Below are positions 16,920 through 24,275 of a stretch of DNA of 29,444 bases, one piece after another (position 1 is the first letter of the stretch; each line of letters begins with the position of its first letter). The position numbers and the translations under genes were made by a program. This DNA is from Castellaniella sp. UBA6218 (GTDB lineage Bacteria > Pseudomonadota > Gammaproteobacteria > Burkholderiales > Burkholderiaceae_B). The DNA lies in contig DISE01000058.1 in NCBI GenBank assembly GCA_002421865.1, forward strand, positions 1-29,444, written 5' to 3'. The notes beneath the pieces were generated by a model. That model saw nothing but the letters and a program-made list of their open reading frames with translations. It searched no databases and was not told the origin of the DNA.

Positions 16920-19493
16920 ATGTCCCTGCCCAACCAAAATATCACGCCGATTCCCAACAACGAACCGGACGCCGTGCCCTCGCTGTGGAACACGCGCTAC
17001 CAGGAAATCGACGAGAATTTCGGCAACCTCGACGACCGGCAGAAAAGCGTCGAGGACGAGTTGGCTGCCGCCAAGGGCGACGCGCCCAGCTTCGCCGCGA
17101 AGATGAACCAGGTGACTCAGGCCGTGCAAGACCTGGGTGGCGACATCGGCGATCTGCAAGGCATGACCGCGCCCATGCTGGCGCGCGCCGTTCGGCTCGA
17201 CTGGGACTATTCGGGCAACAACATCAGCATCGAAATGTGGGCCGGCGACTACACGCTGACCGACACGCAGCCGGTGGCCGTGGTCAACGCCATCGCTGGC
17301 GACGACTCCATCGACGTGGAGGATTCCAGCTTTTTCAAGGCCGGCCAGGACTATGTGATCTACGACACGGCGCACGCCGAGCAAGTTCACGTCGATGCGG
17401 TGCTGACTGACAAACGAGTCCGCATCTCCGCGCCGCTGTCGAACAGCTACAGCGGCGACGAGGGCAACAAGGCTTTCTTGGCGCGCACCTCCTTCGCCGT
17501 CTCCGACGGCACGGCCCACGCCAAGCCGGGCGACGCCTACTTCACCAAGCCGATCAACCTGGGATTCGATGGCGTCAAGCGCGCCGTGGTCATTCGCCGC
17601 ACGCCCACCGCGTCGGTCGTGAAGGTCGATTTCCTGATCGGCGGCAACTGGGTGAGTGCGCCGCTCGCGTGGACGCGATCCGGCGGAAAAGTGCAGGACG
17701 GCTATATCGACTGCGAATACGAACTGATGGTCAATGGCGATACCTCCATGCGCCTGACCGTCAGCGGCGGCGCCGGCGAAACCGAGATTCAGCACATCAT
17801 CGGTCTGGGAACCATCACCGGCCTGCGCGGCACGCACACGCCGCCGCTCAAGCCCACCATGTCCAACCCGGTCGATGGTGCCGACGGCCTGACCGACCGC
17901 CCGACGATGACGCTTACCGACTATGCGTCGCCCACCAGCACGCCGGTTTCCGCCGTTCAATTCCAGGTGTCCGACACCGCCGACTTCGCCGAGGTCATCA
18001 TCGACAGCGGCACGCAAGTGGGCGGCCTGTCCTGGCAGGAAGTCGGCCTGCGGCTGCAAGTGAGCAGCGATTACTTCGCTCGCGGCCGCGTGCGCGACGC
18101 CGAAGGCGCGTGGTCGCCGTGGTCTGACCCGGTGTCGTTCGGGACGGCGGATTCCTTCGTCTACGTTCAGGCACCGTCGAACGTCGGCCCGGCCAACAAC
18201 CTGACCAACGTCGCGGACACGCCCACGCTGTCGTCCAGCAGCTTCTCCGTCTACGCTGGAGAGGATACGCAGGCCGCTGCGCAGTGGCAAATCCGTGAAG
18301 CCGGCGCGTCCTACGATGCGCCGACCCTGGATACCGGCGAAGACGACACGAACCTGACCGCGTTCGCCGTTCCCGCCGGCGTGCTGAAGTCCTCGAACAC
18401 CGAATACTTCTGGCGCGTCCGCCACAAGGGCGACACCATCGGCTGGTCGGAATGGTCGGTGGAAACGAAGTTCACCACGAAGAAGATTTTCGGGACGGTC
18501 GTCGGCATCGCCCTGGTTTCGACTGGCGCCACTTCCGGTTCCTGGGCGCGCATCGACGAGGACGGCAACGCGAAGAGCACTGACGCGGCTTTCTTCAACG
18601 CGCACCCGACCTACGCCGGCATCGTCGATCAAACCATCGACGGCCAGGCGATGATGAAGGTGCCCGCCTTCTACATCAAGACCGGCCTCGTGCCGTCCGG
18701 CGCCTACGTCGGGAAGCGGGCAATCTGGGTTTCGGACAAGAAGGAAACCGGATTCGAGCTGCACCCGGCATTCAAGAACGCCGGCGCCGACCTGGAGCAG
18801 TATTGGGTCGGCAAATACCAGGGTTCCAACGCCTCTGGCAACAAGCTGGCGTCCGTCGGCGGCGTCGGCCCGCTGGTGTCCATCAACTTCCCGACCATGC
18901 AGGCCCGTGCCGAGGCGCGCAATGTCGGTGGCGTCACCGGCTTCTCGCTCTGGAACATCTACCAACTCAGCGCGATCCAGATGCTGGCGCTGATCGAGCT
19001 TGGAAACCCGGACGCGCAGACCCTGATCGCCCAGGGCAACTCGAACAGTTCCGCCGCCACGGCCGTGGATGTGTCGCCCACGCTGCAAGCCTCGTGGCGC
19101 GGCATCATCGGCCTCTGGTCGAACGTCTGGCAGATGGTGGATGGCCTGCAAACTGACGCGGATCGGAAATACAAAATCTGGGACAAGCAGGGCAACAAGA
19201 CCTTCGTCACCACCAGCCAGGTGGCGCCGTCCGCGTCGGCCTCCTACCCGGTCACGATGTCCGACGCCGCCGGCGCGAACTACGACCTGTCGCAGGTGTT
19301 CGTTCCCGCAACCGTTGACGGATCGGCCTCGAACGGGACGTATGCGGACGCCTTCTGGTCGGCTGCCAACTGCGTCGCCTACCACGGCGGCACTTGGGCG
19401 TACGGGGCGCACGATGGGCTGTTCTGCCTCAATGTCCACAACCCCGCGTCGAACGTCAGCACGTCTGTCGGCGGTCGCCTCGCAAAGGTGTGA
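16920..19493 (+). CDS. DGR target: variable tail fibre with C-type-lectin-like C-terminus (857 aa)
   Basis: A strong ribosome site (AAAGGAG) precedes ATG 16920. Residues 1-110 include a helical coiled coil (LWNTRYQEIDENFGNLDDR onward), 110-300 are beta-rich, and about 305-520 hold two fibronectin-III-like repeats, each ending in a W-S-W/P-S motif (GAWSPWSD, IGWSEWSV). Residues about 530-857 look like the formylglycine-generating-enzyme / C-type-lectin fold used by DGR targets: KVPAFYIKTG, YWVGKYQGS, FPTMQARAEARNVGG, LWNIYQLSAIQMLALIELG and GLWSNVWQMVDG. The last codons (823-855) are the variable repeat, ending GGRLAKV. Residues differing from the template are T825, Y828, H831, H840, S847, S849 and V850. 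It would bind the bacterial receptor at the fibre tip. It is more than twice as long as BPP-1 Mtd (381 aa) and not obviously homologous outside the C-terminal fold. Confidence 0.85.
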   Translation: MSLPNQNITPIPNNEPDAVPSLWNTRYQEIDENFGNLDDRQKSVEDELAAAKGDAPSFAAKMNQVTQAVQDLGGDIGDLQGMTAPMLARAVRLDWDYSGNNISIEMWAGDYTLTDTQPVAVVNAIAGDDSIDVEDSSFFKAGQDYVIYDTAHAEQVHVDAVLTDKRVRISAPLSNSYSGDEGNKAFLARTSFAVSDGTAHAKPGDAYFTKPINLGFDGVKRAVVIRRTPTASVVKVDFLIGGNWVSAPLAWTRSGGKVQDGYIDCEYELMVNGDTSMRLTVSGGAGETEIQHIIGLGTITGLRGTHTPPLKPTMSNPVDGADGLTDRPTMTLTDYASPTSTPVSAVQFQVSDTADFAEVIIDSGTQVGGLSWQEVGLRLQVSSDYFARGRVRDAEGAWSPWSDPVSFGTADSFVYVQAPSNVGPANNLTNVADTPTLSSSSFSVYAGEDTQAAAQWQIREAGASYDAPTLDTGEDDTNLTAFAVPAGVLKSSNTEYFWRVRHKGDTIGWSEWSVETKFTTKKIFGTVVGIALVSTGATSGSWARIDEDGNAKSTDAAFFNAHPTYAGIVDQTIDGQAMMKVPAFYIKTGLVPSGAYVGKRAIWVSDKKETGFELHPAFKNAGADLEQYWVGKYQGSNASGNKLASVGGVGPLVSINFPTMQARAEARNVGGVTGFSLWNIYQLSAIQMLALIELGNPDAQTLIAQGNSNSSAATAVDVSPTLQASWRGIIGLWSNVWQMVDGLQTDADRKYKIWDKQGNKTFVTTSQVAPSASASYPVTMSDAAGANYDLSQVFVPATVDGSASNGTYADAFWSAANCVAYHGGTWAYGAHDGLFCLNVHNPASNVSTSVGGRLAKV
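19386..19486 (+). repeat. DGR variable repeat (VR), core
   Basis: This 101-bp stretch inside the 3' end of the fibre gene matches the template repeat at a constant offset of 1475 bases, at 93 of 101 positions. All eight differences lie where the template has adenine: 19393, 19401, 19410, 19437, 19459, 19464, 19465 and 19467. All are at first or second codon positions and change an amino acid. The 3' end TCGGCGGTCGCCTCGCAAA is an adenine-poor match to the template and would be the initiation-of-mutagenic-homing (IMH) end. Just after it the two copies diverge (GGTGTGA here, CGAATAA in the template). Confidence 0.92.
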
Positions 19494-19535
19494 CGGGTTA
19501 CGCCATCACGAGTCATGAATCCGGCGAGCGCGCCG
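19490..19535 (+). promoter_or_regulatory. Candidate hairpins downstream of VR
   Basis: DGR targets often have a small hairpin or cruciform just after VR that boosts mutagenic homing. Two weak candidates are visible. One is 19490-19509 (GTGA ... TCAC with a C/A mismatch, then GG/CC and a 6-nt loop). The other is 19522-19535 (CGGCG, loop AGCG, CGCCG). The second lies in a 9-bp tandem duplication (GAGCGCGCC at 19526 and 19535). Neither is a textbook 7-8 bp stem, so this is tentative. Confidence 0.3.
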
Positions 19536-19566
19536 AGCGCGCCGCCTCACCACGAAAGGAGCAGAA

Positions 19567-20148
19567 ATGCAAATCGAAAATGGCAAACTGATGGTGGAGG
19601 TCGAAGGCTCCACCATGACCGTGCCGCTGCCCGAGGTGGCCACCGCTGCCAAGGTCAAGGCGTACCTCGTCCCCGAGGCGTACCGTCCGGGCCGTCTGTT
19701 CGTCTCCGTCACGGTTCCCGGCCAGCCCGAAGAAGTGCCGGCGTGCGGACAGGGGCTGGTCGAGTTGCTGGGCGAAGGCGTCCTCGAAGCAAGCGATGCG
19801 GCCATTCTCAGGGCGGCCAAGGCGGCCAAGCTGACCGAAATCAACGCCGAGTGCCAGAAGGCGGTCGCCGTTCTGGCGAAGGACTATCCCGACAGCGAAG
19901 TGCAGTCCTGGCCCCAGCAGGTCAAAGAGGCCACGGCTCTGGCCGCCGATCAGGCCGCCGACGCGCCGCTGCTGACCGCTATCGCCACGGCGCGCAGCCT
20001 GCCGGTCGCGGAACTGGCGACGCGCGTGCTGGACAAGATGAACGCCTACGCGGCGGCATCCGGCGTTCTGTTCGGGCGTCGCCAAGCCGCTGAAGACCTC
20101 ATCACGGCCTCCGAAAGCCTGGAAGACCTGTCCACCGTCGCGTGGTGA
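19567..20148 (+). CDS. Tail-fibre assembly-like protein with DUF4376-type C-terminus (193 aa)
   Basis: AAAGGAG precedes ATG 19567. The N-terminal 75 residues are beta-rich (MVEVEGSTMTVPLPEV, then YRPGRLFVSVTVPG). Residues 75-185 are helical with KLTEINAECQKAV, EVQSWPQQVKEA and ADAPLLTAIATAR, which match the C-terminal helical domain found in phage tail-fibre assembly proteins (DUF4376-like). Such proteins chaperone fibre trimerisation, and its place directly after the fibre gene fits. The stop codon overlaps the next gene's early GTG codons. Known family plus position make the role likely, though direct function is inferred. Confidence 0.6.
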   Translation: MQIENGKLMVEVEGSTMTVPLPEVATAAKVKAYLVPEAYRPGRLFVSVTVPGQPEEVPACGQGLVELLGEGVLEASDAAILRAAKAAKLTEINAECQKAVAVLAKDYPDSEVQSWPQQVKEATALAADQAADAPLLTAIATARSLPVAELATRVLDKMNAYAAASGVLFGRRQAAEDLITASESLEDLSTVAW

Positions 20149-20159
20149 AAGGGGTGGCG

Positions 20160-20468
20160 GTGAAGCAATACTGCACGCGCCTCGCCCTGTTGCTTGGCTC
20201 CATGCTGATGTCGCTGATCGGGAATCTGGTGGCGCTGGTGTCGGCTCTCGTGGGAAGTGATCGTGCTTTCCGCGTGGCCGTCTCCAACGACCAGACTCTG
20301 AACGCCGCACTGGACGGTAGCGAAGATGAAACCATCAGCAGCCGTGCCGGAAAAGCGGCCCGCCAGGGCAGGCGATGGGGGTGCATCCTATGCGGACTTC
20401 TCAATGTCTTCGACACCGGCCATTGCCGGAAGAACATTGAAGAGGACGAGGGAGAGAGGTTGGTTTGA
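20160..20468 (+). CDS. Small phage membrane-anchored protein (about 102 aa)
   Basis: Of several in-frame GTGs (20142, 20145, 20154, 20160), I chose 20160 because AAAGGGG lies 5 bases upstream. The protein has one hydrophobic segment (residues about 5-32, LALLLGSMLMSLIGNLVALV), then NQTLNA-type and GSEDETISSRAGKAARQG motifs and a Cys-containing C-terminus with LNVFDTGHC. I recognise the DETISSRAG-x-A-R and H-C layout from small conserved proteins in many prophages, but know of no proven function. The TGA overlaps the TTG start of the Avd-like gene (TTGA), so the two are probably translationally coupled. Confidence 0.5.
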   Translation: MKQYCTRLALLLGSMLMSLIGNLVALVSALVGSDRAFRVAVSNDQTLNAALDGSEDETISSRAGKAARQGRRWGCILCGLLNVFDTGHCRKNIEEDEGERLV

Positions 20469-20824
20469 GAAACAACGACGCATACCAGAGGCTGGTAACG
20501 AAACTGGAAGAACTCGACGCCTACACGCATACCGTGTTGCATCAGTTCCCGAAGCTGGAGAGGCACTTGCTTTGCGCTGAAATGCGCGCCTCCATGAACA
20601 AGCTGTGTCGCCTCGTGGTCGTGGCGTGGAAGCGCCGGCAGAAGTCCTCGTCTCTTTTCGAGCTGGATGTGGAGGTCGAAGTGTTCCGGCAGTACATCCG
20701 AAAGGCCCATCGCCTGGAATACATCAACACGCATCGCCTCGAAGTCTGGATGAAGCACGCGAATGAGATTGGCCGAATGGTCGGCGCCTGGATCAAGCAC
20801 GAAGGAGCCGCCGCCATGTCGTAG
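20465..20824 (+). CDS. avd: Avd-like accessory variability determinant (119 aa)
   Basis: The TTG at 20465 begins MRNNDAYQ and is preceded by GAGAGAGG. No ATG or GTG gives a complete protein, so the TTG is probably real. The chain is almost entirely helical with conserved-looking blocks: a Y-x-x-V-L-x-x-F-P-K start (YTHTVLHQFPKLERHLL), a middle MNKLCRLVVVAWKRRQKSS and a C-terminus GRMVGAWIKHEG. Size, basic surface, four-helix character and the gene order fibre - avd - TR - RT match the Avd of DGRs such as BPP-1, a pentamer that binds the reverse transcriptase and template RNA and is needed for mutagenic copying. It ends 37 bases before the TR core. Assignment is strong by context and moderate by sequence. 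Confidence 0.8.
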   Translation: MRNNDAYQRLVTKLEELDAYTHTVLHQFPKLERHLLCAEMRASMNKLCRLVVVAWKRRQKSSSLFELDVEVEVFRQYIRKAHRLEYINTHRLEVWMKHANEIGRMVGAWIKHEGAAAMS

Positions 20825-20860
20825 CACCACCCGTTTTCTGAAAGGGCAAGGGCTTATACC

Positions 20861-20961
20861 GGCGGCAATTGGGCGAACGGGGCGAACGATGGGCTGTTCT
20901 GCCTCAATGTCAACAACCCCGCGTCGAACGTCAACACGAATATCGGCGGTCGCCTCGCAAA
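20861..20961 (+). repeat. DGR template repeat (TR), core
   Basis: This is a 101-bp copy of VR with 24 adenines, mostly in AAC/AAT codons of the corresponding reading frame, which maximises the amino-acid choices reachable by adenine mutation. Eight of these adenines differ in VR. The upstream flank (20852-20860) matches VR poorly. The first mismatch past the core at the 3' end is C20962 (G in VR), as expected for an IMH*/IMH difference that keeps TR from being rewritten. Confidence 0.92.
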
Positions 20962-21054
20962 CGAATAATGCCAGAAGTCGAGCGGCTTACGGGCCTCTGT
21001 CCAGTGCATATCCTTTGGGGCCTCTTGTCCTGACCGTGTTGTCAAAGATCAACA

Positions 21055-21101
21055 GGGCGCTGCGGCCAGTAGCCGGGAATCCGGCGGACGTGGCAGCGCC
21101 C
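21055..21101 (+). ncRNA. Two-tier hairpin in the DGR RNA spacer
   Basis: GGGCGCTGC (21055-21063) pairs perfectly with GCAGCGCCC (21093-21101), and inside it GCCGG (21072-21076) pairs with CCGGC (21081-21085) around a GAAT loop. Together they give a 9-bp outer and a 5-bp inner stem. The element lies about 90 bases after the TR and ends 31 bases before the reverse-transcriptase ATG. It is a good candidate for the structured spacer that positions the reverse transcriptase-Avd complex. Confidence 0.65.
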
Positions 21102-21132
21102 GACCATCACCATCACCAAACAGCAGAAAGAA

Positions 21133-22194
21133 ATGCCGCGAACCGTCAATGGCCTGTGGGACGACCTGACCACCTTTGAAAATCTGTACCTTGCCTACAA
21201 GGGCGCGCGCGATGGGAAGCGGTATCGCAATGAAGTGGCGCAGTTCTCGATAGAGGCCGAAGAAAACATTTTCAATATCCAGAATCACATGCTCTGGAAA
21301 ACCTGGAAGCCTGGCCCGCAGCGCGAATTCGTAGTGCATGAACCCAAGCTGCGCCTGATCCAGGCTCCGCCGTTCCAAGATCGTGTCGTTCATCATGCAC
21401 TGGTGCAAATTGTCGAGCCGCACTTCGAGCGCAGGTTCATTTCCGATAGCTACGCCTGCCGGGAAGGGAAGGGCACCCAGCGGGCCGTCATGCGCGCGCA
21501 GCATTTTCTGCGCGTAGCAAAGCGCAACTGGGGCAACGACATCTACGTCGTGAAGGCCGACATCAGCAAGTATTTCGCCAGCATCCAGCACCGCGTCCTG
21601 ATGGACGAGGTGGAGCGCGTCATTTCCGACCCGGACGTGCTGTGGCTGTGGCGCCAGATCATCAGCGGCTATGGACACGATGCCGGTCTGGGACTGCCCG
21701 TCGGGGCGCTGACAAGCCAGCTTGGTGCGAACATCGTCCTGAATCGTCTCGACCACGCCGTCAAGGACGGCATGAGCGTGCGCTGCTATGTCCGCTACAT
21801 GGATGACTTCGTGGCCGTGCTGCCCGACAAGGCCACCGCCCAGAGCGTGCTCCGCGAGATGGAGCGTGTGGTGAACAGCCTGGGGCTGTCTCTCAATCCG
21901 AAGACGGCGATCCACCCGTGGAAGCGTGGCCTCGACTTCTGCGGATACCGCATCTGGCCGACGCACATCTTGCCGCGCAAGCGCAACATCAAGCGGGCCA
22001 GGAAAGACTTTCGCCGACTCATGTGTGAATACTTCGTGGGTGAAGTGACCTTGGCCGAGGTGCGCCAGCGCGTGATGTCGTTCCTGGCCTACGCGAAGCA
22101 CTGCCAGGCCCAGCGTACCGTTGAAGGCGTGCTTGGCGATTTGGTGCTGGTTCCCGGCCTGCGCGACATCCCTGAAAAGATCAATTCGTACTGA
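21133..22194 (+). CDS. DGR reverse transcriptase
   Basis: This 353-aa protein shows the fingers-palm layout of DGR reverse transcriptases. Landmarks are a template-binding start (WDDLTTFENLYLAYKGA), PKLRLIQAPPFQDRVVHHAL, the palm Asp in KADISKYFASI (D143), a DGR-type GLPVGALTSQLGAN motif with S195-Q196 (group II intron enzymes have a QGxxxSP-type motif), and the catalytic YMDD (Y222, D224, D225). A thumb-type ending includes GLDFCGYRIWPTH and a basic RKRNIKRARKDF stretch. The last blocks read very like BPP-1 Brt. The enzyme copies TR RNA into cDNA with errors opposite adenines, and that cDNA replaces VR. The ATG at 21133 has AGAAAGA upstream. The gene is intact. About 460 bases without a clear gene follow it. 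Confidence 0.93.
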   Translation: MPRTVNGLWDDLTTFENLYLAYKGARDGKRYRNEVAQFSIEAEENIFNIQNHMLWKTWKPGPQREFVVHEPKLRLIQAPPFQDRVVHHALVQIVEPHFERRFISDSYACREGKGTQRAVMRAQHFLRVAKRNWGNDIYVVKADISKYFASIQHRVLMDEVERVISDPDVLWLWRQIISGYGHDAGLGLPVGALTSQLGANIVLNRLDHAVKDGMSVRCYVRYMDDFVAVLPDKATAQSVLREMERVVNSLGLSLNPKTAIHPWKRGLDFCGYRIWPTHILPRKRNIKRARKDFRRLMCEYFVGEVTLAEVRQRVMSFLAYAKHCQAQRTVEGVLGDLVLVPGLRDIPEKINSY

Positions 22195-22658
22195 TGGTTC
22201 AGGCGTAGCTTTTAGCGTAACCGGCTTTATAAGTCATTGAAAATAAAGAATAACACCCCTGTGCATCATGGGCGTGTGGCCGGCAAGGTCGGGGGTGGGC
22301 ATGGGTGGAACGTCAGGAATGAAAGGGGAGCTCCGTATTATCGTTCATGAGGGGAGTCGCGCTAAATATATAAGTATAAGTAACTTGATGTAAGTTAAAG
22401 AAACGTAGTGTGGCCCGGTCATGAGGAAATCGGTGCCCCTCACAGTCGCTGCCGGACCCAGCATTCCTGCAGTGGAACTTATTTCCTTGTGTGTCCACTT
22501 ATTGCGAGGTGACCGGGATCGATCCGAGTGGGCATGTTTGTCTGGAGGGAAGAGAGTGGACTCTCTTTCTATGTGCTCAATGAGAATCCGGTCACAAGAT
22601 TTTTTCTATGCAGATTTTATTTTTTGAAAGCGCAGTAATTGCTTCCAAGGGATTGAGC
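22195..22658. other. AT-rich intergenic region before effector gene
   Basis: This 464-base stretch has no credible gene (ORF 22421-22627 is shadow-like). Composition shifts to AT-richer around 22200. It holds an imperfect hairpin (ACACCCC 22253-22259 with GGG-C-GTGT 22270-22277, no T-run), an inverted repeat TAACTT-GATGT-AAGTTA (22381-22397), and an 8+2+8 palindrome AAGAGAGT-GG-ACTCTCTT (22550-22567). The palindrome is flanked by GTGACCGG (22509-22516) and CCGGTCAC (22588-22595), the latter followed by a short T-run. It probably contains the effector promoter and its operator sites; no specific sigma-factor motif could be assigned. Confidence 0.5.
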
Positions 22659-24230
22659 ATGATAAGCATCCAAAATTTTTCTTCGATTTCCGTTTCCGCG
22701 GATAGGGTGGTGGTCGACCAGAGCGCGCCGGACGGTCCGGTTCTGAAAGAAGCAAACTATACTTTGAAAGACAAGGCCATTTTCTTTTTGAGCAAAATTC
22801 CTTTGCTCAAAAATACGAATTTGGTCAAAGATCATTTGGAAAAGCTGAACATTGAAAATAGGGCCGCCCTGGGTGTCTTCCTGAATGCGCTTTCAAAAAG
22901 CTACAAAGCCAAAGGGGCTTCGGCGGCGGCCGAGGCTTTGAAAGGAGAGACCGTACCGCTCAATGCCCGTAAAATCAAGCAGCTGACTTCCGTCGCACAA
23001 GATCTTTATGGAAAAGGCGACGCCAAGCCGGCGGCCCGGCAGGTGGTGGTCAGGATCTGGCCCAATACGGAATGGAAAGACGGCGGTCCTTTGCAGGGTC
23101 GTGTGGGGCATGCTTCCGTCACGGTTAAAAACAAGATGGATGGAAATCCGAAAAAACACATCAATGAGCATATCAGTTGGTGGCCTGGGACTTCGGCGGG
23201 GGCGGGCAAGAAGGATCGATTGTTTTCGCAGAGGGAAGGTTTCTCATTGGCGGACTACAAGACGGATAAACAGAATGAGATCGCGGATCGGACGATTTCG
23301 CGTTTGAAAAAATCGGAAGAGGCGAAAGCAAGGCTGAAAACCGGCCAAGCCGAGCCTGAGGACCACGATCTGGCCAAATATAGCCCCAGGGCGGATCAGA
23401 AGAAGGACAAAGATGGGAATTGGGGTGTGTGCGCGCAGAAGGTCTATCTGCCTTTGGTGGGTAATAACAAAGATGTGAACGACAAAAAGAGCAGGTTCTT
23501 TTCCTTGTTCGGCTTGAACGAAAAAAATATCATTGCGGACGCAAAGCAAGCAAAAAGCGATGCTGCGAACAACCGCCTTGGCTATACCCTGGCGAGCAAG
23601 ACGGAAAATTGCGCCTCCATGGCTGCCAGAATGCTTACTTCAGGGGGCTCTGAAAATTTCGTAAAGTTCGACAAGGCCTGGATCAGCGAAGACCCCAACA
23701 AAGTGCATGATTATGCGAAAAAGCTCCAGACCGAAGTCGATAAGCTGAATGGCCAGGCCCAGAATATCGATAAGACTTTTTCTGACAGTTTGAAAAATGA
23801 AAACTTCAAAACGGCTTTCACCGGTTTCAAGGATGCCGTGCTTTCTCCTTCGCAGAAGGAAATGAATGATCTGAAAGTTCAGCTTCAGAAGGCGAAAGGG
23901 GATGAGGCCAAGGACGCGATCAATCTGCAGATCAAGGCTCTTTTGGACAAACAGGTTTCGGGGATCGAGTCTTATTTCAAAGGACGGGATGTTTTAAAAG
24001 GAGACAAAAGTCAACGCAGTCTTTTGGCTGCGATGGATGTGATTAGTCGCAATGCGCCCAATTCAACGGATGATTTCAATTCTTTGACTCTCAAGGCGAA
24101 AGAAATCGTGACGACGATGGATGCCTTCTTGAAGAGTGCCGACTTGTCCAAAAATAGCTCAACGGGTGCGTTCATTTTCGGGAACGCCATGCTGGACAAG
24201 GTCAGGGATTTCATGAAGGTCGAAGTATAA
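22659..24230 (+). CDS. Predicted type III secretion effector, possible papain-like cysteine enzyme (523 aa)
   Basis: I chose ATG 22659 (MISIQNFSSISVSADR) because AAGGGA lies 6 bases upstream. An ATG at 22608 is in frame but lacks a site, and the shorter N-terminus, rich in Ser, Ile and Asn, fits a type III signal. Residues 150-200 hold RVGHASVTV with H151, then INEHISWWPG, and later comes TENCASMAARML with C318. The order His, later an N-C-x-x-x helix, is that of permuted NlpC/P60-LRAT-type enzymes, where Cys follows His. This is a pattern match only. The C-terminal 200 residues are helical and charged. Base composition is clearly AT-richer than the phage genes. The CesT-type chaperone gene follows after 42-45 bases, the classic effector-chaperone arrangement. 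I do not recognise it as a described Bordetella effector such as BteA; function is unassigned. Confidence 0.7.
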   Translation: MISIQNFSSISVSADRVVVDQSAPDGPVLKEANYTLKDKAIFFLSKIPLLKNTNLVKDHLEKLNIENRAALGVFLNALSKSYKAKGASAAAEALKGETVPLNARKIKQLTSVAQDLYGKGDAKPAARQVVVRIWPNTEWKDGGPLQGRVGHASVTVKNKMDGNPKKHINEHISWWPGTSAGAGKKDRLFSQREGFSLADYKTDKQNEIADRTISRLKKSEEAKARLKTGQAEPEDHDLAKYSPRADQKKDKDGNWGVCAQKVYLPLVGNNKDVNDKKSRFFSLFGLNEKNIIADAKQAKSDAANNRLGYTLASKTENCASMAARMLTSGGSENFVKFDKAWISEDPNKVHDYAKKLQTEVDKLNGQAQNIDKTFSDSLKNENFKTAFTGFKDAVLSPSQKEMNDLKVQLQKAKGDEAKDAINLQIKALLDKQVSGIESYFKGRDVLKGDKSQRSLLAAMDVISRNAPNSTDDFNSLTLKAKEIVTTMDAFLKSADLSKNSSTGAFIFGNAMLDKVRDFMKVEV

Positions 24231-24275
24231 TTTCATTCCATTTTTTTTAATTTTTGATCAAAAAGGAAGGTAATG

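Larger units (their letters stand above)
20825..21132 (+). ncRNA. DGR template RNA region (TR plus structured spacer)
   Basis: This 308-base interval between avd and the reverse transcriptase has no plausible gene. It holds the TR and a 164-base spacer. In BPP-1 the RNA covering TR and its spacer is the functional template for the reverse transcriptase-Avd complex, so this is inferred to be transcribed with the operon. The spacer has a strong predicted fold (see the hairpin entry). No dedicated promoter or terminator is evident. Confidence 0.7.

Noticed and set aside
16875..19439. Long antisense open frame opposite the variable fibre
   Set aside because: A shadow frame; its low-complexity Arg/Gly/Val translation has no domain, while the sense frame has clear ones.
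22253..22277. Terminator after the reverse transcriptase
   Set aside because: The stem is bulged and lacks a T-run, so only a hairpin is noted.
22421..22627. Short frame ahead of the effector
   Set aside because: No ribosome site, no family resemblance, and it overlaps palindromic control-type sequence.
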